DNA of 64,000 nt from Tessaracoccus flavescens (GCF_001998865.1 NZ_CP019607.1:3348001-3412000); one strand, 5' to 3'. Counted from the stretch's first letter, positions 1-8,928 are shown. Notes: generated from the sequence alone by a model not told the origin. A program made the numbers and translations.

Positions 1-1
1 G

Positions 2-472
2 ACGCCGCGCAGCGCTGCGGTCCTCGGCAACGGCGCGACGGCCCGCTCGATCGTGTTGGCCCTCGCCGGGCTCGGTGCGCGCGAGCTGACGGTGCTCGCC
101 CGACGGCCCGAGCGCGCGGCCCCGCTGCTCGACCTGGCGGGAATGCTCGGACTGGCCGCCGAGGTGCGGCTCCTGGGTGACTCCCTGGAGCGGGTCGACC
201 TCGTCGCGAGCACCATCCCGGCCGACGCCGCCGCCCCGCACGCGGAGGCCCTCTCCGCCGCGGCAGGCACCGTCTTCGACGTCGTCTACGATCCCTGGCC
301 GACCCCCTTGACCGCGGCCGCGCAACGCGAAGGCCTCGCTGTCCTGAACGGGCTCGACCTGCTCGCAGGTCAGGCGGTCGACCAGTTCTTCCTGCTGACC
401 GGACATCGGGTCACCTTCGAACAGTGCCGTTCGGCAGCCGGTCGCGAACTCAAGGCACGCGCCGCACTCTGA
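2..472 (+). CDS. aroE: Shikimate dehydrogenase, C-terminal part (runs off the left edge)
   Basis: The open frame enters from the left edge and ends at TGA 470-472, giving the last 156 residues. It begins in the Rossmann NADP-binding loop ([10 protein letters not shown], the counterpart of the family's GAGGAARA) and finishes with the C-terminal helix region containing [11 protein letters not shown], a typical AroE ending. AroE reduces 3-dehydroshikimate to shikimate with NADPH in the cytosol. It lies 13 bases before the probable aroC start, and the next three genes are further chorismate-pathway steps, which supports the call. The N-terminal substrate-binding domain is outside the window. Other short quinate/shikimate dehydrogenase family members cannot be excluded from the C-terminus alone. 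Confidence 0.82.
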   Translation, partial: TPRSAAVLGNGATARSIVLALAGLGARELTVLARRPERAAPLLDLAGMLGLAAEVRLLGDSLERVDLVASTIPADAAAPHAEALSAAAGTVFDVVYDPWPTPLTAAAQREGLAVLNGLDLLAGQAVDQFFLLTGHRVTFEQCRSAAGRELKARAAL

Positions 473-485
473 CACAATGGCGCCT

Positions 486-1685
486 ATGCTGCGCTACCTG
501 ACCGCCGGTGAATCTCACGGCCAAGCCCTGATCGCGACCATGGAGGGCATTCCTGCCCACGTCCGCGTCGGGGTCGAGGAGATCGCCGAGAACCTGCGGC
601 GTCGCCGGCTCGGCGTCGGGCGCGGTGCCCGGATGAAGTTCGAGGCCGACGAGGTCACCCTCCTGGGCGGGTTCCGTCACGGCGAGACCCTCGGCTCTCC
701 GATCGCGATCCAGGTCGGCAACACCGAGTGGCCGAAGTGGCAGCAGGTCATGGCGCCTGGAGAGGTGGATGAGGAGACCCTCGCCCAGCTCGCCCGTAAC
801 GCCCCGCTCACCAGGCCCCGACCCGGCCACGCCGACCTCGCGGGCATGCAGAAGTACGACTGGGACGAGGCCCGGCCCATCCTGGAGCGCGCCTCGGCCC
901 GCGAGACGGCGGCGAGGGTCGCGCTCGGCACCATCGCCCAGGCGTTCCTGCGCCAGGCGTTCGGGATCACCCTGCTCAGCCACGTCGTCGAGTTCGGCAG
1001 CATCAAGGCGTCCCGCGCCGACCTGCCGACCATCGACGATCTCGAGGCGATCGACGCCGACCCCGCGCGCTGCTTCGACCCGGAGGCGTCGCTCAAGATG
1101 CAGGCGGAGGTCGAGGCGTGTCACCGCGACGGCGACACCCTCGGCGGTGTCGTCGAGGTGGTCGCGTGGGGCCTGCCGCCGGGCCTCGGCTCGCATTCGC
1201 AGGGTGACCGTCGCCTCGACGCGCGCCTCGCGGGCGCACTGATGGGCATCCAGGCGATCAAGGGGGTCGAGGTCGGAGACGGATTCGAGCTCGCCCGCAC
1301 CCGCGGTTCCCTCGCGCATGACGAGATCGTCCCTGCCGAGGGTGGGGGAGTCTCGCGCGCCTCGCACCGCTCCGGTGGGACGGAGGGGGGCATGTCGACA
1401 GGTGAGGTGCTGCGCGTGCGAGCCGCCATGAAGCCGATCGCCACCGTCCCACGCGCCCTCCGGACGATCGACACCATCACCGGTGAGGAGGCGAAGGCCC
1501 ACCACCAGCGCTCCGATGTCACCGCCGTCCCGGCCGCAGGCGTCGTCGCGGAGGCCATGGTCGCCCTCGTCATCGCGGAGGCTGCGCTCGAGAAGTTCGG
1601 CGGCGACTCCGTCGGCGAGGCCAGGCGCAACTACGAGTCGTACCTTGCCGACGTGAAGGCCCGCGGGTTGGAGATCGGCCGATGA
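486..1685 (+). CDS. aroC: Chorismate synthase
   Basis: This gene encodes 399 residues, the full family length. It makes chorismate from 5-enolpyruvylshikimate-3-phosphate using reduced FMN. It opens with [13 protein letters not shown], the classic chorismate synthase start, and carries RPGHAD (about residue 112) and ERASARETA (about residue 135), the usual signatures, plus the later GGMSTGE segment. An in-frame ATG at 477 would add three residues. I prefer ATG 486 because the protein then begins exactly as in homologues. The stop overlaps the aroK start in ATGA, so translation is probably coupled. No sign of damage. Confidence 0.96.
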   Translation: MLRYLTAGESHGQALIATMEGIPAHVRVGVEEIAENLRRRRLGVGRGARMKFEADEVTLLGGFRHGETLGSPIAIQVGNTEWPKWQQVMAPGEVDEETLAQLARNAPLTRPRPGHADLAGMQKYDWDEARPILERASARETAARVALGTIAQAFLRQAFGITLLSHVVEFGSIKASRADLPTIDDLEAIDADPARCFDPEASLKMQAEVEACHRDGDTLGGVVEVVAWGLPPGLGSHSQGDRRLDARLAGALMGIQAIKGVEVGDGFELARTRGSLAHDEIVPAEGGGVSRASHRSGGTEGGMSTGEVLRVRAAMKPIATVPRALRTIDTITGEEAKAHHQRSDVTAVPAAGVVAEAMVALVIAEAALEKFGGDSVGEARRNYESYLADVKARGLEIGR

Positions 1686-2182
1686 GTATCGTCCTGATCG
1701 GAGCCCCGGGGGCAGGCAAGTCCACCGTCGGAAAGCGCCTCGCAAAGCGGCTGGGGAAGAGCTTCGTCGACGTCGACCACCGGATCGAGCAGGTCGTCGG
1801 CAAGCCGATCGCCGAGATCTTCGCCGACGAAGGCGAGGCGCACTTCCGCGCCCTCGAACAGGAGGCGACCCTCGAACTGCTGGAGAGCCACGATGTGCTC
1901 GCCCTCGGTGGCGGCGCCGTGATGAACGAGGCCATCCGCGAGGCGCTGGAGGGCCACGAGGTGATCTGGCTCAAGGTCTCCGTCGGCCAGGCGAGCCGAC
2001 GGGTCGGGCTCAACACCGTCCGGCCGCTGCTGCTCGGCAACGTCCGCGGTCGGCTGATCGAGCTGCTGCGCGAACGGACCCCGGTCTACGAGGCGGTCGC
2101 GAGCCAGGTCGTCGAGACAGACGGCCGAGGCTCCTCCGAGGTGGCAGACCAGCTGGCCCGCGAGCGGGGCTGGGAGCAGTGA
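1682..2182 (+). CDS. aroK: Shikimate kinase
   Basis: This is a 166-residue P-loop kinase that phosphorylates shikimate at the 3-hydroxyl. Walker A is GAPGAGKST near residue 8, the shikimate-binding DVDHRIE segment is near residue 33, and the GGGAV motif is near residue 77. The lid region around RPLLLGN (about residues 114-120) has the expected arginine. The length matches the family. It starts inside the aroC stop (ATGA) and its own TGA overlaps the GTG start of aroB, so aroC-aroK-aroB form a tightly coupled unit. Confidence 0.95.
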   Translation: MSIVLIGAPGAGKSTVGKRLAKRLGKSFVDVDHRIEQVVGKPIAEIFADEGEAHFRALEQEATLELLESHDVLALGGGAVMNEAIREALEGHEVIWLKVSVGQASRRVGLNTVRPLLLGNVRGRLIELLRERTPVYEAVASQVVETDGRGSSEVADQLARERGWEQ

Positions 2183-3258
2183 GCGGCACCGTCCGGGTCG
2201 AGTCGCAGCTCGGGCCCTACGACGTCGTCGTCGAGCGCGGCGCCCTCGACCGGCTCCCCGAGCTGGTCGGAGACGCGAGTCGGGTCGCGGTGATCCATCC
2301 GGCTCCGCTGTCCGCGCTGGCCGAGCGGGTCGCCGCTCTGGTCGGGGTGCCGACCACCCTTGTCCCCGTGCCCGATGCCGAGGCCGCGAAGACGCCGCAG
2401 GTGCTCGCCGACTGCTGGGACGCCCTCGCCGAGGCCGGCCTGACCCGCAACGACCTGGTGATCGGCGTCGGCGGAGGAACGACGACGGACCTCGCGGGCT
2501 TCGTGGCCGCGTCCTGGCTGCGTGGGGTCGCCTACATCAGCGTCCCCACCTCGGTGCTGGCGATGGTCGACGCCGCCGTGGGCGGCAAGACGGGGATCAA
2601 CCTCCCCGCGGGAAAGAACCTCGTCGGTGCCTTCTACGAGCCCCGCGCCGTCCTGTGCGATCTCTCCCTGCTGAGCTCGCTCGAGGCCGCGGAGGTCGCC
2701 TCCGGGCTGGCCGAGGTGATCAAGTGCGGCTTCATCGCCGACCCCGAGATCCTCGCCCTCGCCACCGCCGATCTGACCGACAGCCGCGACGTCACCTCCG
2801 ACCGGTTCGCCGAGCTGGTGCTGCGCGCGATCTCGGTCAAGGCGGACGTCGTCGCCGCGGACTTCACCGAGGCAACCTCGGTCGGCGACCGGGTGGGGCG
2901 TGAGGCACTCAACTACGGCCACACCCTCGGCCACGCCATCGAGAAGCATGCCGGCTTCACCTGGCGGCACGGTCAGGCGATCAGCGTCGGCATGGCCTGG
3001 ATGGCGCGCGTCTCCCGGGACCTGCTCGGCCTCGACGGCGACACCGTCGACCTGCACGACGAACTGCTCGGCGGCCTCGGCCTTCCCCTCAGCTATCCCG
3101 CGCCCTTCGCGGACCTGAGGCCCGCGATGAGCCTCGACAAGAAGGCGCGAGGCGCCGAGCTGCGGCTGATCGGGCTGCGCTCCGTCGGACAGGTCACCGT
3201 GCTCGCCGGGCCGGATGAGTCGGTCCTCGCAGGCGCGTACGACTCGCTTCCGCGATGA
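2179..3258 (+). CDS. aroB: 3-Dehydroquinate synthase
   Basis: This 359-residue NAD-dependent enzyme converts DAHP to 3-dehydroquinate. Seen in the sequence: GVGGGTTTDLAGFVAASWLRG (the NAD-binding glycine-rich stretch, about residues 95-115), PTSVLAMVDAAVGGKTGINLP-type substrate segment near 120-140, and the zinc-ligand region NYGHTLGHAIE near 245 and WRHGQAISVGM near 261. The GTG start overlaps the aroK stop. In many actinobacteria aroQ and a peptidase follow and lead into efp. Here a short-chain dehydrogenase follows instead and efp is 15 kb away. Confidence 0.96.
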   Translation: MSGTVRVESQLGPYDVVVERGALDRLPELVGDASRVAVIHPAPLSALAERVAALVGVPTTLVPVPDAEAAKTPQVLADCWDALAEAGLTRNDLVIGVGGGTTTDLAGFVAASWLRGVAYISVPTSVLAMVDAAVGGKTGINLPAGKNLVGAFYEPRAVLCDLSLLSSLEAAEVASGLAEVIKCGFIADPEILALATADLTDSRDVTSDRFAELVLRAISVKADVVAADFTEATSVGDRVGREALNYGHTLGHAIEKHAGFTWRHGQAISVGMAWMARVSRDLLGLDGDTVDLHDELLGGLGLPLSYPAPFADLRPAMSLDKKARGAELRLIGLRSVGQVTVLAGPDESVLAGAYDSLPR

Positions 3259-4184
3259 GCGGCGCCCCCGCGAGGCGCCCCGGCTGGAGCCTGCAGAAGC
3301 AGGCCGGACGCACCTTCCTCATCACCGGGGCCACGAGCGGCATCGGCCGTGAGGCAGCGTTCGCGCTGGCCTCGGCCGGGGCGAGGGTCGTGCTCGCTGG
3401 CCGCTCACCGGAGAAGTTGGCGGCCACTGCCGCGGCCATCGGCCAGTCCCATCCGGGGGCGGAGCTGGAGCGGCTCGTGATCGACCTCGCCTCGCTCGAC
3501 TCCGTGCGCGCGGCAGGGGCCGATGCTCAGCGACTCGGTCAGATCGACGTGCTGGTGAACAACGCCGGGCTCATGGGCGGCACGGGACGAAGCGTCGACG
3601 GGCTGGATCTGATGGCTCAGACGAACCACTTCGCCCCGTTCCTGTTCACGGGCCTGCTGCTGCCGCAGCTGCTGCAGGGCGAGCGGCCCCGTGTGGTCAA
3701 TGTCGCCTCGCTCGCGCACCTGCTCGTGCGCCGCGCGCACGTCGGCGATCCGTATCGGCGCAGGCGTGAGCCGCAGTTGCGCTCCTACGGCCGGACGAAG
3801 CTGGCGAACCTGCTCACGACCCTCGAACTGCAGCGCCGCTCGGACCGTGCCGGCCTCGGCGTCCTCGCCACGGCCGCCCATCCAGGGGTGGCGGCCACCA
3901 ACCTCCTCCACAACGGGCGCGAGATCGCAGACGGCTCACGGGCGGCGCGGCTTCTCGACGCGGCGCTGGCGGGCACGACCCAGAGCGCGGCCGCGGGAGC
4001 CGCTCCGACGCTGGTGGCCGCCACGGCGGACCTGCCCGGGGGAAGCTATGTCGGCCCCGACGGCTTCCTCGCCCTGCGTGGGCGCCCGGTCGTCCAGCGG
4101 CCGTCCAGGGCGGCGCGGAACGAGGCGTCGGCTGCTGCGTTGTGGGACTTGAGCGAGCGGGTCGTGGGGCTCAGCTGGCCGTGA
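3255..4184 (+). CDS. Short-chain dehydrogenase/reductase
   Basis: The 309-residue product is a classical SDR. The nucleotide motif TGATSGIG lies near residue 26, NNAG near residue 96, the catalytic Ser in NVASLAH near 152, and the Tyr/Lys pair in SYGRTKLAN near 177. It resembles the retinol-dehydrogenase-like or WW-domain-oxidoreductase-like SDRs common in actinobacteria. The substrate cannot be read from the sequence. ATG 3255 overlaps the aroB stop, so it is co-transcribed with the aromatic pathway genes, though that does not prove a role there. Confidence 0.85.
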   Translation: MSGAPARRPGWSLQKQAGRTFLITGATSGIGREAAFALASAGARVVLAGRSPEKLAATAAAIGQSHPGAELERLVIDLASLDSVRAAGADAQRLGQIDVLVNNAGLMGGTGRSVDGLDLMAQTNHFAPFLFTGLLLPQLLQGERPRVVNVASLAHLLVRRAHVGDPYRRRREPQLRSYGRTKLANLLTTLELQRRSDRAGLGVLATAAHPGVAATNLLHNGREIADGSRAARLLDAALAGTTQSAAAGAAPTLVAATADLPGGSYVGPDGFLALRGRPVVQRPSRAARNEASAAALWDLSERVVGLSWP

Positions 4185-4193
4185 GCTGCGCGA

Positions 4194-4199
4194 CTAGGC
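4194..4199 (+). promoter_or_regulatory. Probable -10 box of a leaderless promoter
   Basis: TAGGCT lies 7 bases before the GTG start of the next gene. A transcript starting at or next to that GTG would have no leader, and no Shine-Dalgarno sequence is visible. The same arrangement recurs several times in the window. Confidence 0.4.
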
Positions 4200-4206
4200 T
4201 GAGCCT

Positions 4207-4992
4207 GTGACGTTCGAACCAACCGCCGTGATCCGCGCCGAGTCGAAGCGGATCGCCGACGTCCTGATCGACCTCGACCGCGGCACCCCGGTGCCGACCT
4301 GTCCCGGCTGGAGCGCCTCGCACCTGCTGTGGCACGTCACGGCGACGCAGCTGTTCTGGGGTTCGGTGATCGCCTCAGGGTCCACCACCGAGGAACAGGT
4401 GCAGGAGATCGAGTCCCACCTGCCCGTCCAGCCGACCGCCCGGGCCGAGATCCTGCTGCGCAGGGAACGGGCGACCGAGGACCTGCTCGCGGCCCTGCTC
4501 ACCGGCCCGCTGGACGCGCCGTCGTGGACCTGGTTCGGTCCCGACCAGAGCGTCGGGTTCAGCCAGCGGATGCAGACCCACGAGACCACCATCCACCGGG
4601 TCGACGCCGAGCTGACGGCCGGTCTTCCCGTCTCTCAGATCCAGCCCGACGTGGCGGCCGCCGGGATCGACCACGTGATCGACGTGATGTGGAACTGGAT
4701 CCCCGACGAGGCAGACCGGACGCCGCTCGGCATCGTGGAGCTGCGCCCGAGCGATGCCGCGCCGCGCCTCATCGAGCTGGTCCGCTGGACGGGCCGGCGT
4801 TGGGGGAGGGGGTTCACCGATCAGATCGGCGCTGTGCGCGCCCCGGCGGACGCCCAACCGACCGCCGTGGTCGAGGCCTCGGCGCACGAGCTCGACCTGC
4901 TGGTCTGGTCGCGCCCGGCCCGCGTGGCGAAGTCGGGCGAGATCCAGCTCCTCGCCGCCTTCGACGAGTTGATCGAGTTCGGCATCCAGTAG
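4207..4992 (+). CDS. Mycothiol-dependent maleylpyruvate isomerase family protein
   Basis: This 261-residue protein has the DinB-like MDMPI N-terminal fold: an early helix IRAESKRIADVL, then TPVPTCPGWSASHLLWHV (residues about 25-42), the hallmark in which the His of LWHV is a likely metal ligand, and QTHETTIHRVDAE near residue 120 with further His ligands. A SCP2-like C-terminal domain follows. Family members use mycothiol or are simply metal-binding DinB-fold proteins of unknown role. The presence of a mycothiol-type protein agrees with an actinobacterial host. The GTG start is chosen because it sits just after a -10-like box and gives the family N-terminus. Confidence 0.8.
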   Translation: MTFEPTAVIRAESKRIADVLIDLDRGTPVPTCPGWSASHLLWHVTATQLFWGSVIASGSTTEEQVQEIESHLPVQPTARAEILLRRERATEDLLAALLTGPLDAPSWTWFGPDQSVGFSQRMQTHETTIHRVDAELTAGLPVSQIQPDVAAAGIDHVIDVMWNWIPDEADRTPLGIVELRPSDAAPRLIELVRWTGRRWGRGFTDQIGAVRAPADAQPTAVVEASAHELDLLVWSRPARVAKSGEIQLLAAFDELIEFGIQ

Positions 4993-5024
4993 GTGGGTCT
5001 GCGGTCCGGGATCCCGTCCGCACA

Positions 5025-5056
5025 GACGCCCCGCCGACTCGCGTCGACGGGGCGCC
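5025..5056 (+). terminator. Hairpin closing the aro operon
   Basis: Two 14-base arms (GACGCCCCGCCGAC and GTCGACGGGGCGCC, 12 of 14 paired) surround a 4-base loop, 32 bases after the previous stop codon. There is no T-run, as is usual for terminators in GC-rich actinobacteria. Confidence 0.6.
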
Positions 5057-5070
5057 AGGGGAGTCGAGGC

Positions 5071-5404
5071 TCAGTCCCACCGCCGCAGCAGACCAGGCAC
5101 CCATCCGGGCGCGCTGTCGTCTCCAAGGAGAATCCAGACGTGTTTCGCCGGCCCGCCCTCGCGAGCCGAGGAGGGTGAGGGTGACGCACTCATCCGCGCG
5201 ACCCGTTCCCACAGCGGGCGGGCGGTTGGCGTCCCACTTTCCCCATGCCCCAATCGAACCCGAGTTCCACACCTGCCCCGGAATTCGAGGCCCGCTGGCC
5301 GTCGAAGCCCTTGTCAACTCCCTATTGATGGCTGCGATCGGGGCACTAACGAGAGGTTCAAAATCGTCAGCAGCGTCGGCCAAGTTCGCCTCGAAAGGAA
5401 CGAT
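5071..5404 (-). pseudogene. Possible decayed gene tail, unidentified
   Basis: On the minus strand a protein-like end (KHVWILLGDDSAPGWVPG, then a stop at 5071) can be joined to an upstream stretch in another frame (IVPFEANLADAADDF, about 5404-5357) by assuming a frameshift near 5172. Neither part has a convincing start codon, and the region is less GC-rich than its neighbours. I cannot assign a family. It may be the fossil of an actinobacterial gene or a chance reading. The decayed sequence continues into the ssd-like remnant on the same strand. Confidence 0.22.
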
Positions 5405-5670
5405 GAGATCTGGCCGGCGGCACTGGCGAGCGTCGCTTTGCGGACGGTGCACCGGCGCGGGATGGCCCGAACGACGTCGGGATAGCCCGAGCGACGTTGT
5501 GGCGACCGAAGATCGGCCATGCGACCTCGCCCTGGACGCAGTTGGCCTGCGGACCGTCAGCATCGGGCCACACATTCCGCTGGGATCCGGATGCAGCCGC
5601 CATTCTGACGCGAATCCGGGAGGCTGCGCTGGGCACTAACGGTGTGGAACTCAGGTCGAACTCCCGTCCG
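5405..5670. other. Stretch with no recognisable gene
   Basis: Both strands were read. Frames are short and have no family resemblance, and base composition is lower in GC than the aro genes. It lies between two decayed remnants and probably is decayed DNA itself. Confidence 0.4.
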
Positions 5671-6080
5671 TTAGCAACGGTCAAGGCGGTGCGATAGGGA
5701 CCGGCGGAACGGGGATGTCAACTGGCCGCCCACTGAGCTGAGCTCAGACCCCGACCTCTTGAGGGAGGCCAGGTGGTCGGACAGCCAGTCGGTGCACTCG
5801 GGCAGTGAAGGATGTGGTCGATGTCGCCGTTCCAGGTCGCAGCCGCCACGTGGTCCCCCGTGCTGATGGCGAACACCTTGGGGCGGGAGGGTAGTTCGTC
5901 CGAACTGAGCAGTTCACCCACCTGCTGTACGGCTTCGCCGGCTACGAGGACCAGGGCTGCCCGCTGCCAGTCCGTCGCGCTGACCTCCGCTATCTCGCCC
6001 CACTTCACATCAAGCGGCGCCGGTTCCACTCGTGCGCGATCGCGAGGATCTCGCGGCGGCGGGTGCGACGCCAAGACTAC
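5671..6080 (-). pseudogene. Frameshifted N-terminal remnant of an ssd/CpaE-like gene
   Basis: Reading the minus strand and allowing one or two frameshifts gives a coherent protein: a start like VVLASHPPP, then VKWGEIAEVS, DWQRAALVLVAGEA, LPSRPKVFAISTGDH, and, in the next frame, LPECTDWLSDHLASLKRSGS. This order (response-regulator-like N-domain ending in a hydrophobic strand and an LPE..WL segment) is what I know from actinobacterial septum-site-determining (Ssd, Rv3660c-like) proteins before their P-loop ATPase domain. The ATPase half is absent. So this looks like the first third of ssd, left after deletion and then mutated. Identification is by family memory and needs a search. Confidence 0.42.
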
Positions 6081-6370
6081 GGAGCATCGGAGTGGCCGGG
6101 CATCCTCACTGCAGCCGCCAACGCCGTCTGGGCCAGCAGCGTCTGCGGCACGGAGGTCTCCCAGGCGTGCGAGCCGCGACATGCCTGGATGGCGGCGTGG
6201 CAGGCCTTCAACACCTCCGCCGGCACCAAGGGTCCCTCCACAGCGCTGAACACGTACGGGTCGACGTCGTGGAGTGCCCCGGTCTGCGGCCGGTTCTGCT
6301 CGATGATGAGGGAACCGTCGAGCGACGCCAAGGCACCGGGCATCGACAACGCAACCGCAGCTCGCGGCAC
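6077..6370 (-). CDS. Small hypothetical frame, 97 residues
   Basis: An open frame from GTG 6370 to a stop at 6077 reads like a normal folded protein rather than a shadow frame: hydrophobic and charged residues alternate (LASLDGSLIIEQNRP, DPYVFSAVEGPLVPAEVL, SVPQTLLAQTALAAAV). It is in the same frame as the DUF1097 gene upstream, separated from it by that gene's stop. No Shine-Dalgarno is evident. It may be a gene remnant, since it directly precedes the ssd-like fossil. I do not recognise the family. Confidence 0.3.
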   Translation of the reverse strand: MPRAAVALSMPGALASLDGSLIIEQNRPQTGALHDVDPYVFSAVEGPLVPAEVLKACHAAIQACRGSHAWETSVPQTLLAQTALAAAVRMPGHSDAP

Positions 6371-6421
6371 CGTGGTGTGCTGTTGGTCTTGGTCGTGCGT
6401 GCATCGTCTCGCGTGGACCGA

Positions 6422-6964
6422 CTACTTCGGGGACTCCCTCGCCGGTGCCATGGCCGCTCGATTCTGGTGGGCGGTTCGGAAGGCGACGGTCATCCACCCG
6501 AAGGTGAGGCCCAGCAGGGTGTAGGTGACCTGGGTTGTGGCGATGGCTGCGAAGGTGGCCCCTGGGACATACAGCATGCAGGCGAAGAAGGTGCCCGCCC
6601 CGACGAAGACCGCCGGCACCAGAGTGACCAAGTCCGGTCCTAGCTCGAGGTACATGACGAGGGGAATGAGCAGCAAAATCGCCATTGGGGAGGCCAGGAA
6701 CCCGAACGCCCCCAGCCAGTCGCCCAGAACGAGCACCCCGATGGAGTATAGGATTCCGATCACGACGCCGATGAGGGCTTTCGCTCCACCGCGCACCGTG
6801 GAGCCCGCCAAGAAGTATGTAGCCCACGCGAGGAAGGCGACCCAGGTGAAGCCGAGGTTGTCCGCTGGGGGGACGGCGTGGCGCAGTATCTGGTCAATGC
6901 CCTGAAGGACGGAGCTCTGGAGGGCGACGAAGATCGCGATGGGCACAAACCGACGGGGGGTCAT
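6422..6964 (-). CDS. DUF1097 family integral membrane protein
   Basis: The 180-residue product has about five or six hydrophobic segments, including FVAFLAWATYFLAGSTVRGG, ALIGVVIGILYSIGVLVLG and AVFVGAGTFFACMLYVPG, a pattern I associate with the DUF1097 (YcdZ-like) inner membrane proteins. Function is unknown. ATG 6964 overlaps the ribokinase stop by four bases, making it the last gene of the salvage operon, and a link to nucleoside or ribose handling is only inferred from that position. Confidence 0.68.
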   Translation of the reverse strand: MTPRRFVPIAIFVALQSSVLQGIDQILRHAVPPADNLGFTWVAFLAWATYFLAGSTVRGGAKALIGVVIGILYSIGVLVLGDWLGAFGFLASPMAILLLIPLVMYLELGPDLVTLVPAVFVGAGTFFACMLYVPGATFAAIATTQVTYTLLGLTFGWMTVAFRTAHQNRAAMAPARESPK

Positions 6965-7899
6965 CCTTGTGCGTCTCCCCCGGGAAGCTGGTCGATGCTG
7001 GTCGGGTACGAGGGCTGGGCCCCCTGGCCTGTACACGCGTATGCCCCCACCCTTACCGCGAGTTTCGCGGCGTCAACGAGGGTGTCGCCGTTGGCGAGCG
7101 CGCTGGCGAGGGCGCCCACGAAGGCATCACCGGCCCCCGTGGTGTCGACCACGTCCACCGTCGGAGATGCCACGGGTGTGATCCCGGACGCGTCGGCCAC
7201 GAGCGCGCCGCGGGATCCGCGCGTCATTACGAGGGAGCGGATGCCATGATCGACCAAGGCAGCCACGACAGCCTCGTCCTCCATGCCCGATGCGGCGCCC
7301 TGACTCAAGCGGGCCAGCACGATGCGGCCCTCGGTCTCGTTCACGACCAACGTATCCACCGCCAGCAGGCGGTGGAGAGCCAGTTCGATGGCAGGTGCCA
7401 GGTTGAGCAGGACCGGACTGCGGGCCAGCTCGATCGCCTTCTCGATTGCGGCGGGCGGGATTTCACCTTGGAGGACCACCAAGTCGGCCTGCTCCAGGGT
7501 AGAGCGGAGTGTCTCGATCCGGGCTGCTGTCACGTGGGCATTGGCCCCCGGGGTGACGACAATCACGTTCTCACCGTGGTCGTCGACCGTGATGAAGGCC
7601 ATGCCACAGGGCCCGTCCGTGACCAGCAGGTGAGTGAGGTCGACTCCGGCGGCCCTGAGTTCCCGGGTGGCGACCTCGGCGTAAGCGTCGCGGCCCACCG
7701 CGCCGACCATGGCCACGGTGGCGCCAAGCCTCGCTGCGGCGACGGCTTGGTTGGCTCCCTTGCCGCCGGGGTTGATCTCCGGCCCTGACCCGGTCACGGT
7801 CTCGCCGGGGGCGGGTATCCGCTGGGTGCGGACGGTCTGATCGACGTTGATGGACCCTACAACAAGCACCCGCGACCCGGGCCGAGGATAGGCATTCAT
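6961..7899 (-). CDS. rbsK: Ribokinase
   Basis: This 312-residue PfkB-family kinase phosphorylates D-ribose to ribose 5-phosphate. The N-terminal ribose-binding GSINVDQ and NPGGKGANQAVAAARLG lie near residues 13 and 44, and the C-terminal anion-hole motif DTTGAGDAFVGAL lies near 248. The start ATG 7899 has a GGGAG-type Shine-Dalgarno nine bases upstream. Next to a nucleoside hydrolase it would feed the released ribose into the pentose phosphate pathway. It overlaps the DUF1097 gene. The 86-base gap to the upstream hydrolase holds a strong hairpin, so expression may be partly uncoupled. Confidence 0.9.
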   Translation of the reverse strand: MNAYPRPGSRVLVVGSINVDQTVRTQRIPAPGETVTGSGPEINPGGKGANQAVAAARLGATVAMVGAVGRDAYAEVATRELRAAGVDLTHLLVTDGPCGMAFITVDDHGENVIVVTPGANAHVTAARIETLRSTLEQADLVVLQGEIPPAAIEKAIELARSPVLLNLAPAIELALHRLLAVDTLVVNETEGRIVLARLSQGAASGMEDEAVVAALVDHGIRSLVMTRGSRGALVADASGITPVASPTVDVVDTTGAGDAFVGALASALANGDTLVDAAKLAVRVGAYACTGQGAQPSYPTSIDQLPGGDAQG

Positions 7900-7938
7900 G
7901 GTGACGACTCCCTTGTGTCGATCGGTGCGGTTGAGAAG

Positions 7939-7974
7939 GGTCGGGTGCGGCCGGCTTGACGGCCGCACCCGACC
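7939..7974 (-). terminator. Intra-operon hairpin between nucleoside hydrolase and ribokinase
   Basis: Perfect 14-base arms, GGTCGGGTGCGGCC and GGCCGCACCCGACC, with an 8-base loop. It starts 12 bases after the hydrolase stop. There is no proper T-run, so it may be a partial terminator or an mRNA stabiliser. Confidence 0.5.
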
Positions 7975-7985
7975 TTACGGGTGCG

Positions 7986-8927
7986 TCAGCGTGATTCCAC
8001 TGAGGCAATGGCGTTGACGACCAGGTCCCAGAACCGCTGGTGGTCCAGCTGGACCGCGACCTGGGTGGTGCAGCCTTCGGGCGCCGGGGCGCGGAAGTCG
8101 GCCACGGTCATCCCGACGGTGAACTCGCCGCGGAGTTCAACGTCCAGGGGAGCCTTGCGGGTGCTGACCACGGACGGGTCGATCAGGTAGGCAACAGCGC
8201 AGGGGTCGTGGACCGGCGGGTTCTCGAACCCCTGCTGCTCCTGGTAGGCTTTCCGGAAGAAGCCGAACAGGCCCAGGACGAACTCGCTGCACTCCGAGCC
8301 GATCGCCCCGATCTGGTCCTCCACCGCGGGGGTGGCCAGTGCCTGGTGTGTCAGGTCGAGTCCCACCATCGTCAGCGGCCACGGCTCGTTGAAGACGATG
8401 TTGGCGGCCTCCGGGTCGACGATGATGTTGAACTCGGCGACGGCGCTCCAGTTGCCCGTGTGGTAACCCCCACCCATCAGGACGACTTCCTGGACCCGCT
8501 CAGCGATGGCGGGCTCCTTGCGGACGGCCATGCCGATGTTCGTCAGCGGGCCGGTGGGCACCAGGGTGATCGTGTTGGGCGCGTTGTTCATGATCGTGTC
8601 GATGATGAAGTCAACGGCGTGCCGGGAGCCGACCTCGGTCACCGGCTCGGGGAGGTCGACCCCATCCAGTCCGCTGTCCCCGTGGATGGCCTCGGCGACC
8701 TCCACCTTCCGGACCAAGGGCCTCGCGCAGCCGGCGTAGACGGGGACTTCGGTGAGGCGGGCGACACGGAGAACGCTCAACGCGTTCCGTGTCACCTTGG
8801 GCAGGGTCTGGTTGCCCCCCACCGTGGTGATGCCGACCAGGTCGATAGCCGGATCACCTCCGGCGAGGATGATCGCGACCGCGTCGTCGTGCCCGGGATC
8901 GCAGTCCAGGATGATCTTGCGTGCCAT
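7986..8927 (-). CDS. Inosine/uridine-preferring nucleoside hydrolase
   Basis: The 313-residue product belongs to the IUNH family, which hydrolyses ribonucleosides to base plus ribose. The calcium-binding N-terminal motif is clear: LDCDPGHDDAVA (residues 6-17; family consensus DTDPGxDDA). MGGGYHTGNWSAVAEFNI near residue 155 and the catalytic His in VHDPCAVAYL near 240 are also present. ATG 8927 has GGAGG seven bases upstream. The position between an MFS transporter and ribokinase gives a consistent uptake-cleavage-phosphorylation route. Exact nucleoside preference is not readable. Confidence 0.9.
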   Translation of the reverse strand: MARKIILDCDPGHDDAVAIILAGGDPAIDLVGITTVGGNQTLPKVTRNALSVLRVARLTEVPVYAGCARPLVRKVEVAEAIHGDSGLDGVDLPEPVTEVGSRHAVDFIIDTIMNNAPNTITLVPTGPLTNIGMAVRKEPAIAERVQEVVLMGGGYHTGNWSAVAEFNIIVDPEAANIVFNEPWPLTMVGLDLTHQALATPAVEDQIGAIGSECSEFVLGLFGFFRKAYQEQQGFENPPVHDPCAVAYLIDPSVVSTRKAPLDVELRGEFTVGMTVADFRAPAPEGCTTQVAVQLDHQRFWDLVVNAIASVESR

Positions 8928-8928
8928 G

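Noticed and set aside
477..485. ATG 477 as the aroC start
   Set aside because: It adds three residues ahead of the family-typical [12 protein letters not shown] start at 486.
450..1745. Long minus-strand frames opposite aroC, carB, metK, copA and the FGGY kinases
   Set aside because: All are antisense shadows of intact genes with Asp/Arg/Gly-biased composition and no family resemblance.
5718..6827. A 369-residue minus-strand frame across the decayed region
   Set aside because: Its N-terminal two thirds are antisense-like, Pro/Arg-rich sequence and overlap the DUF1097 gene. Only the last part resembles a real protein, reported as the ssd-like remnant.
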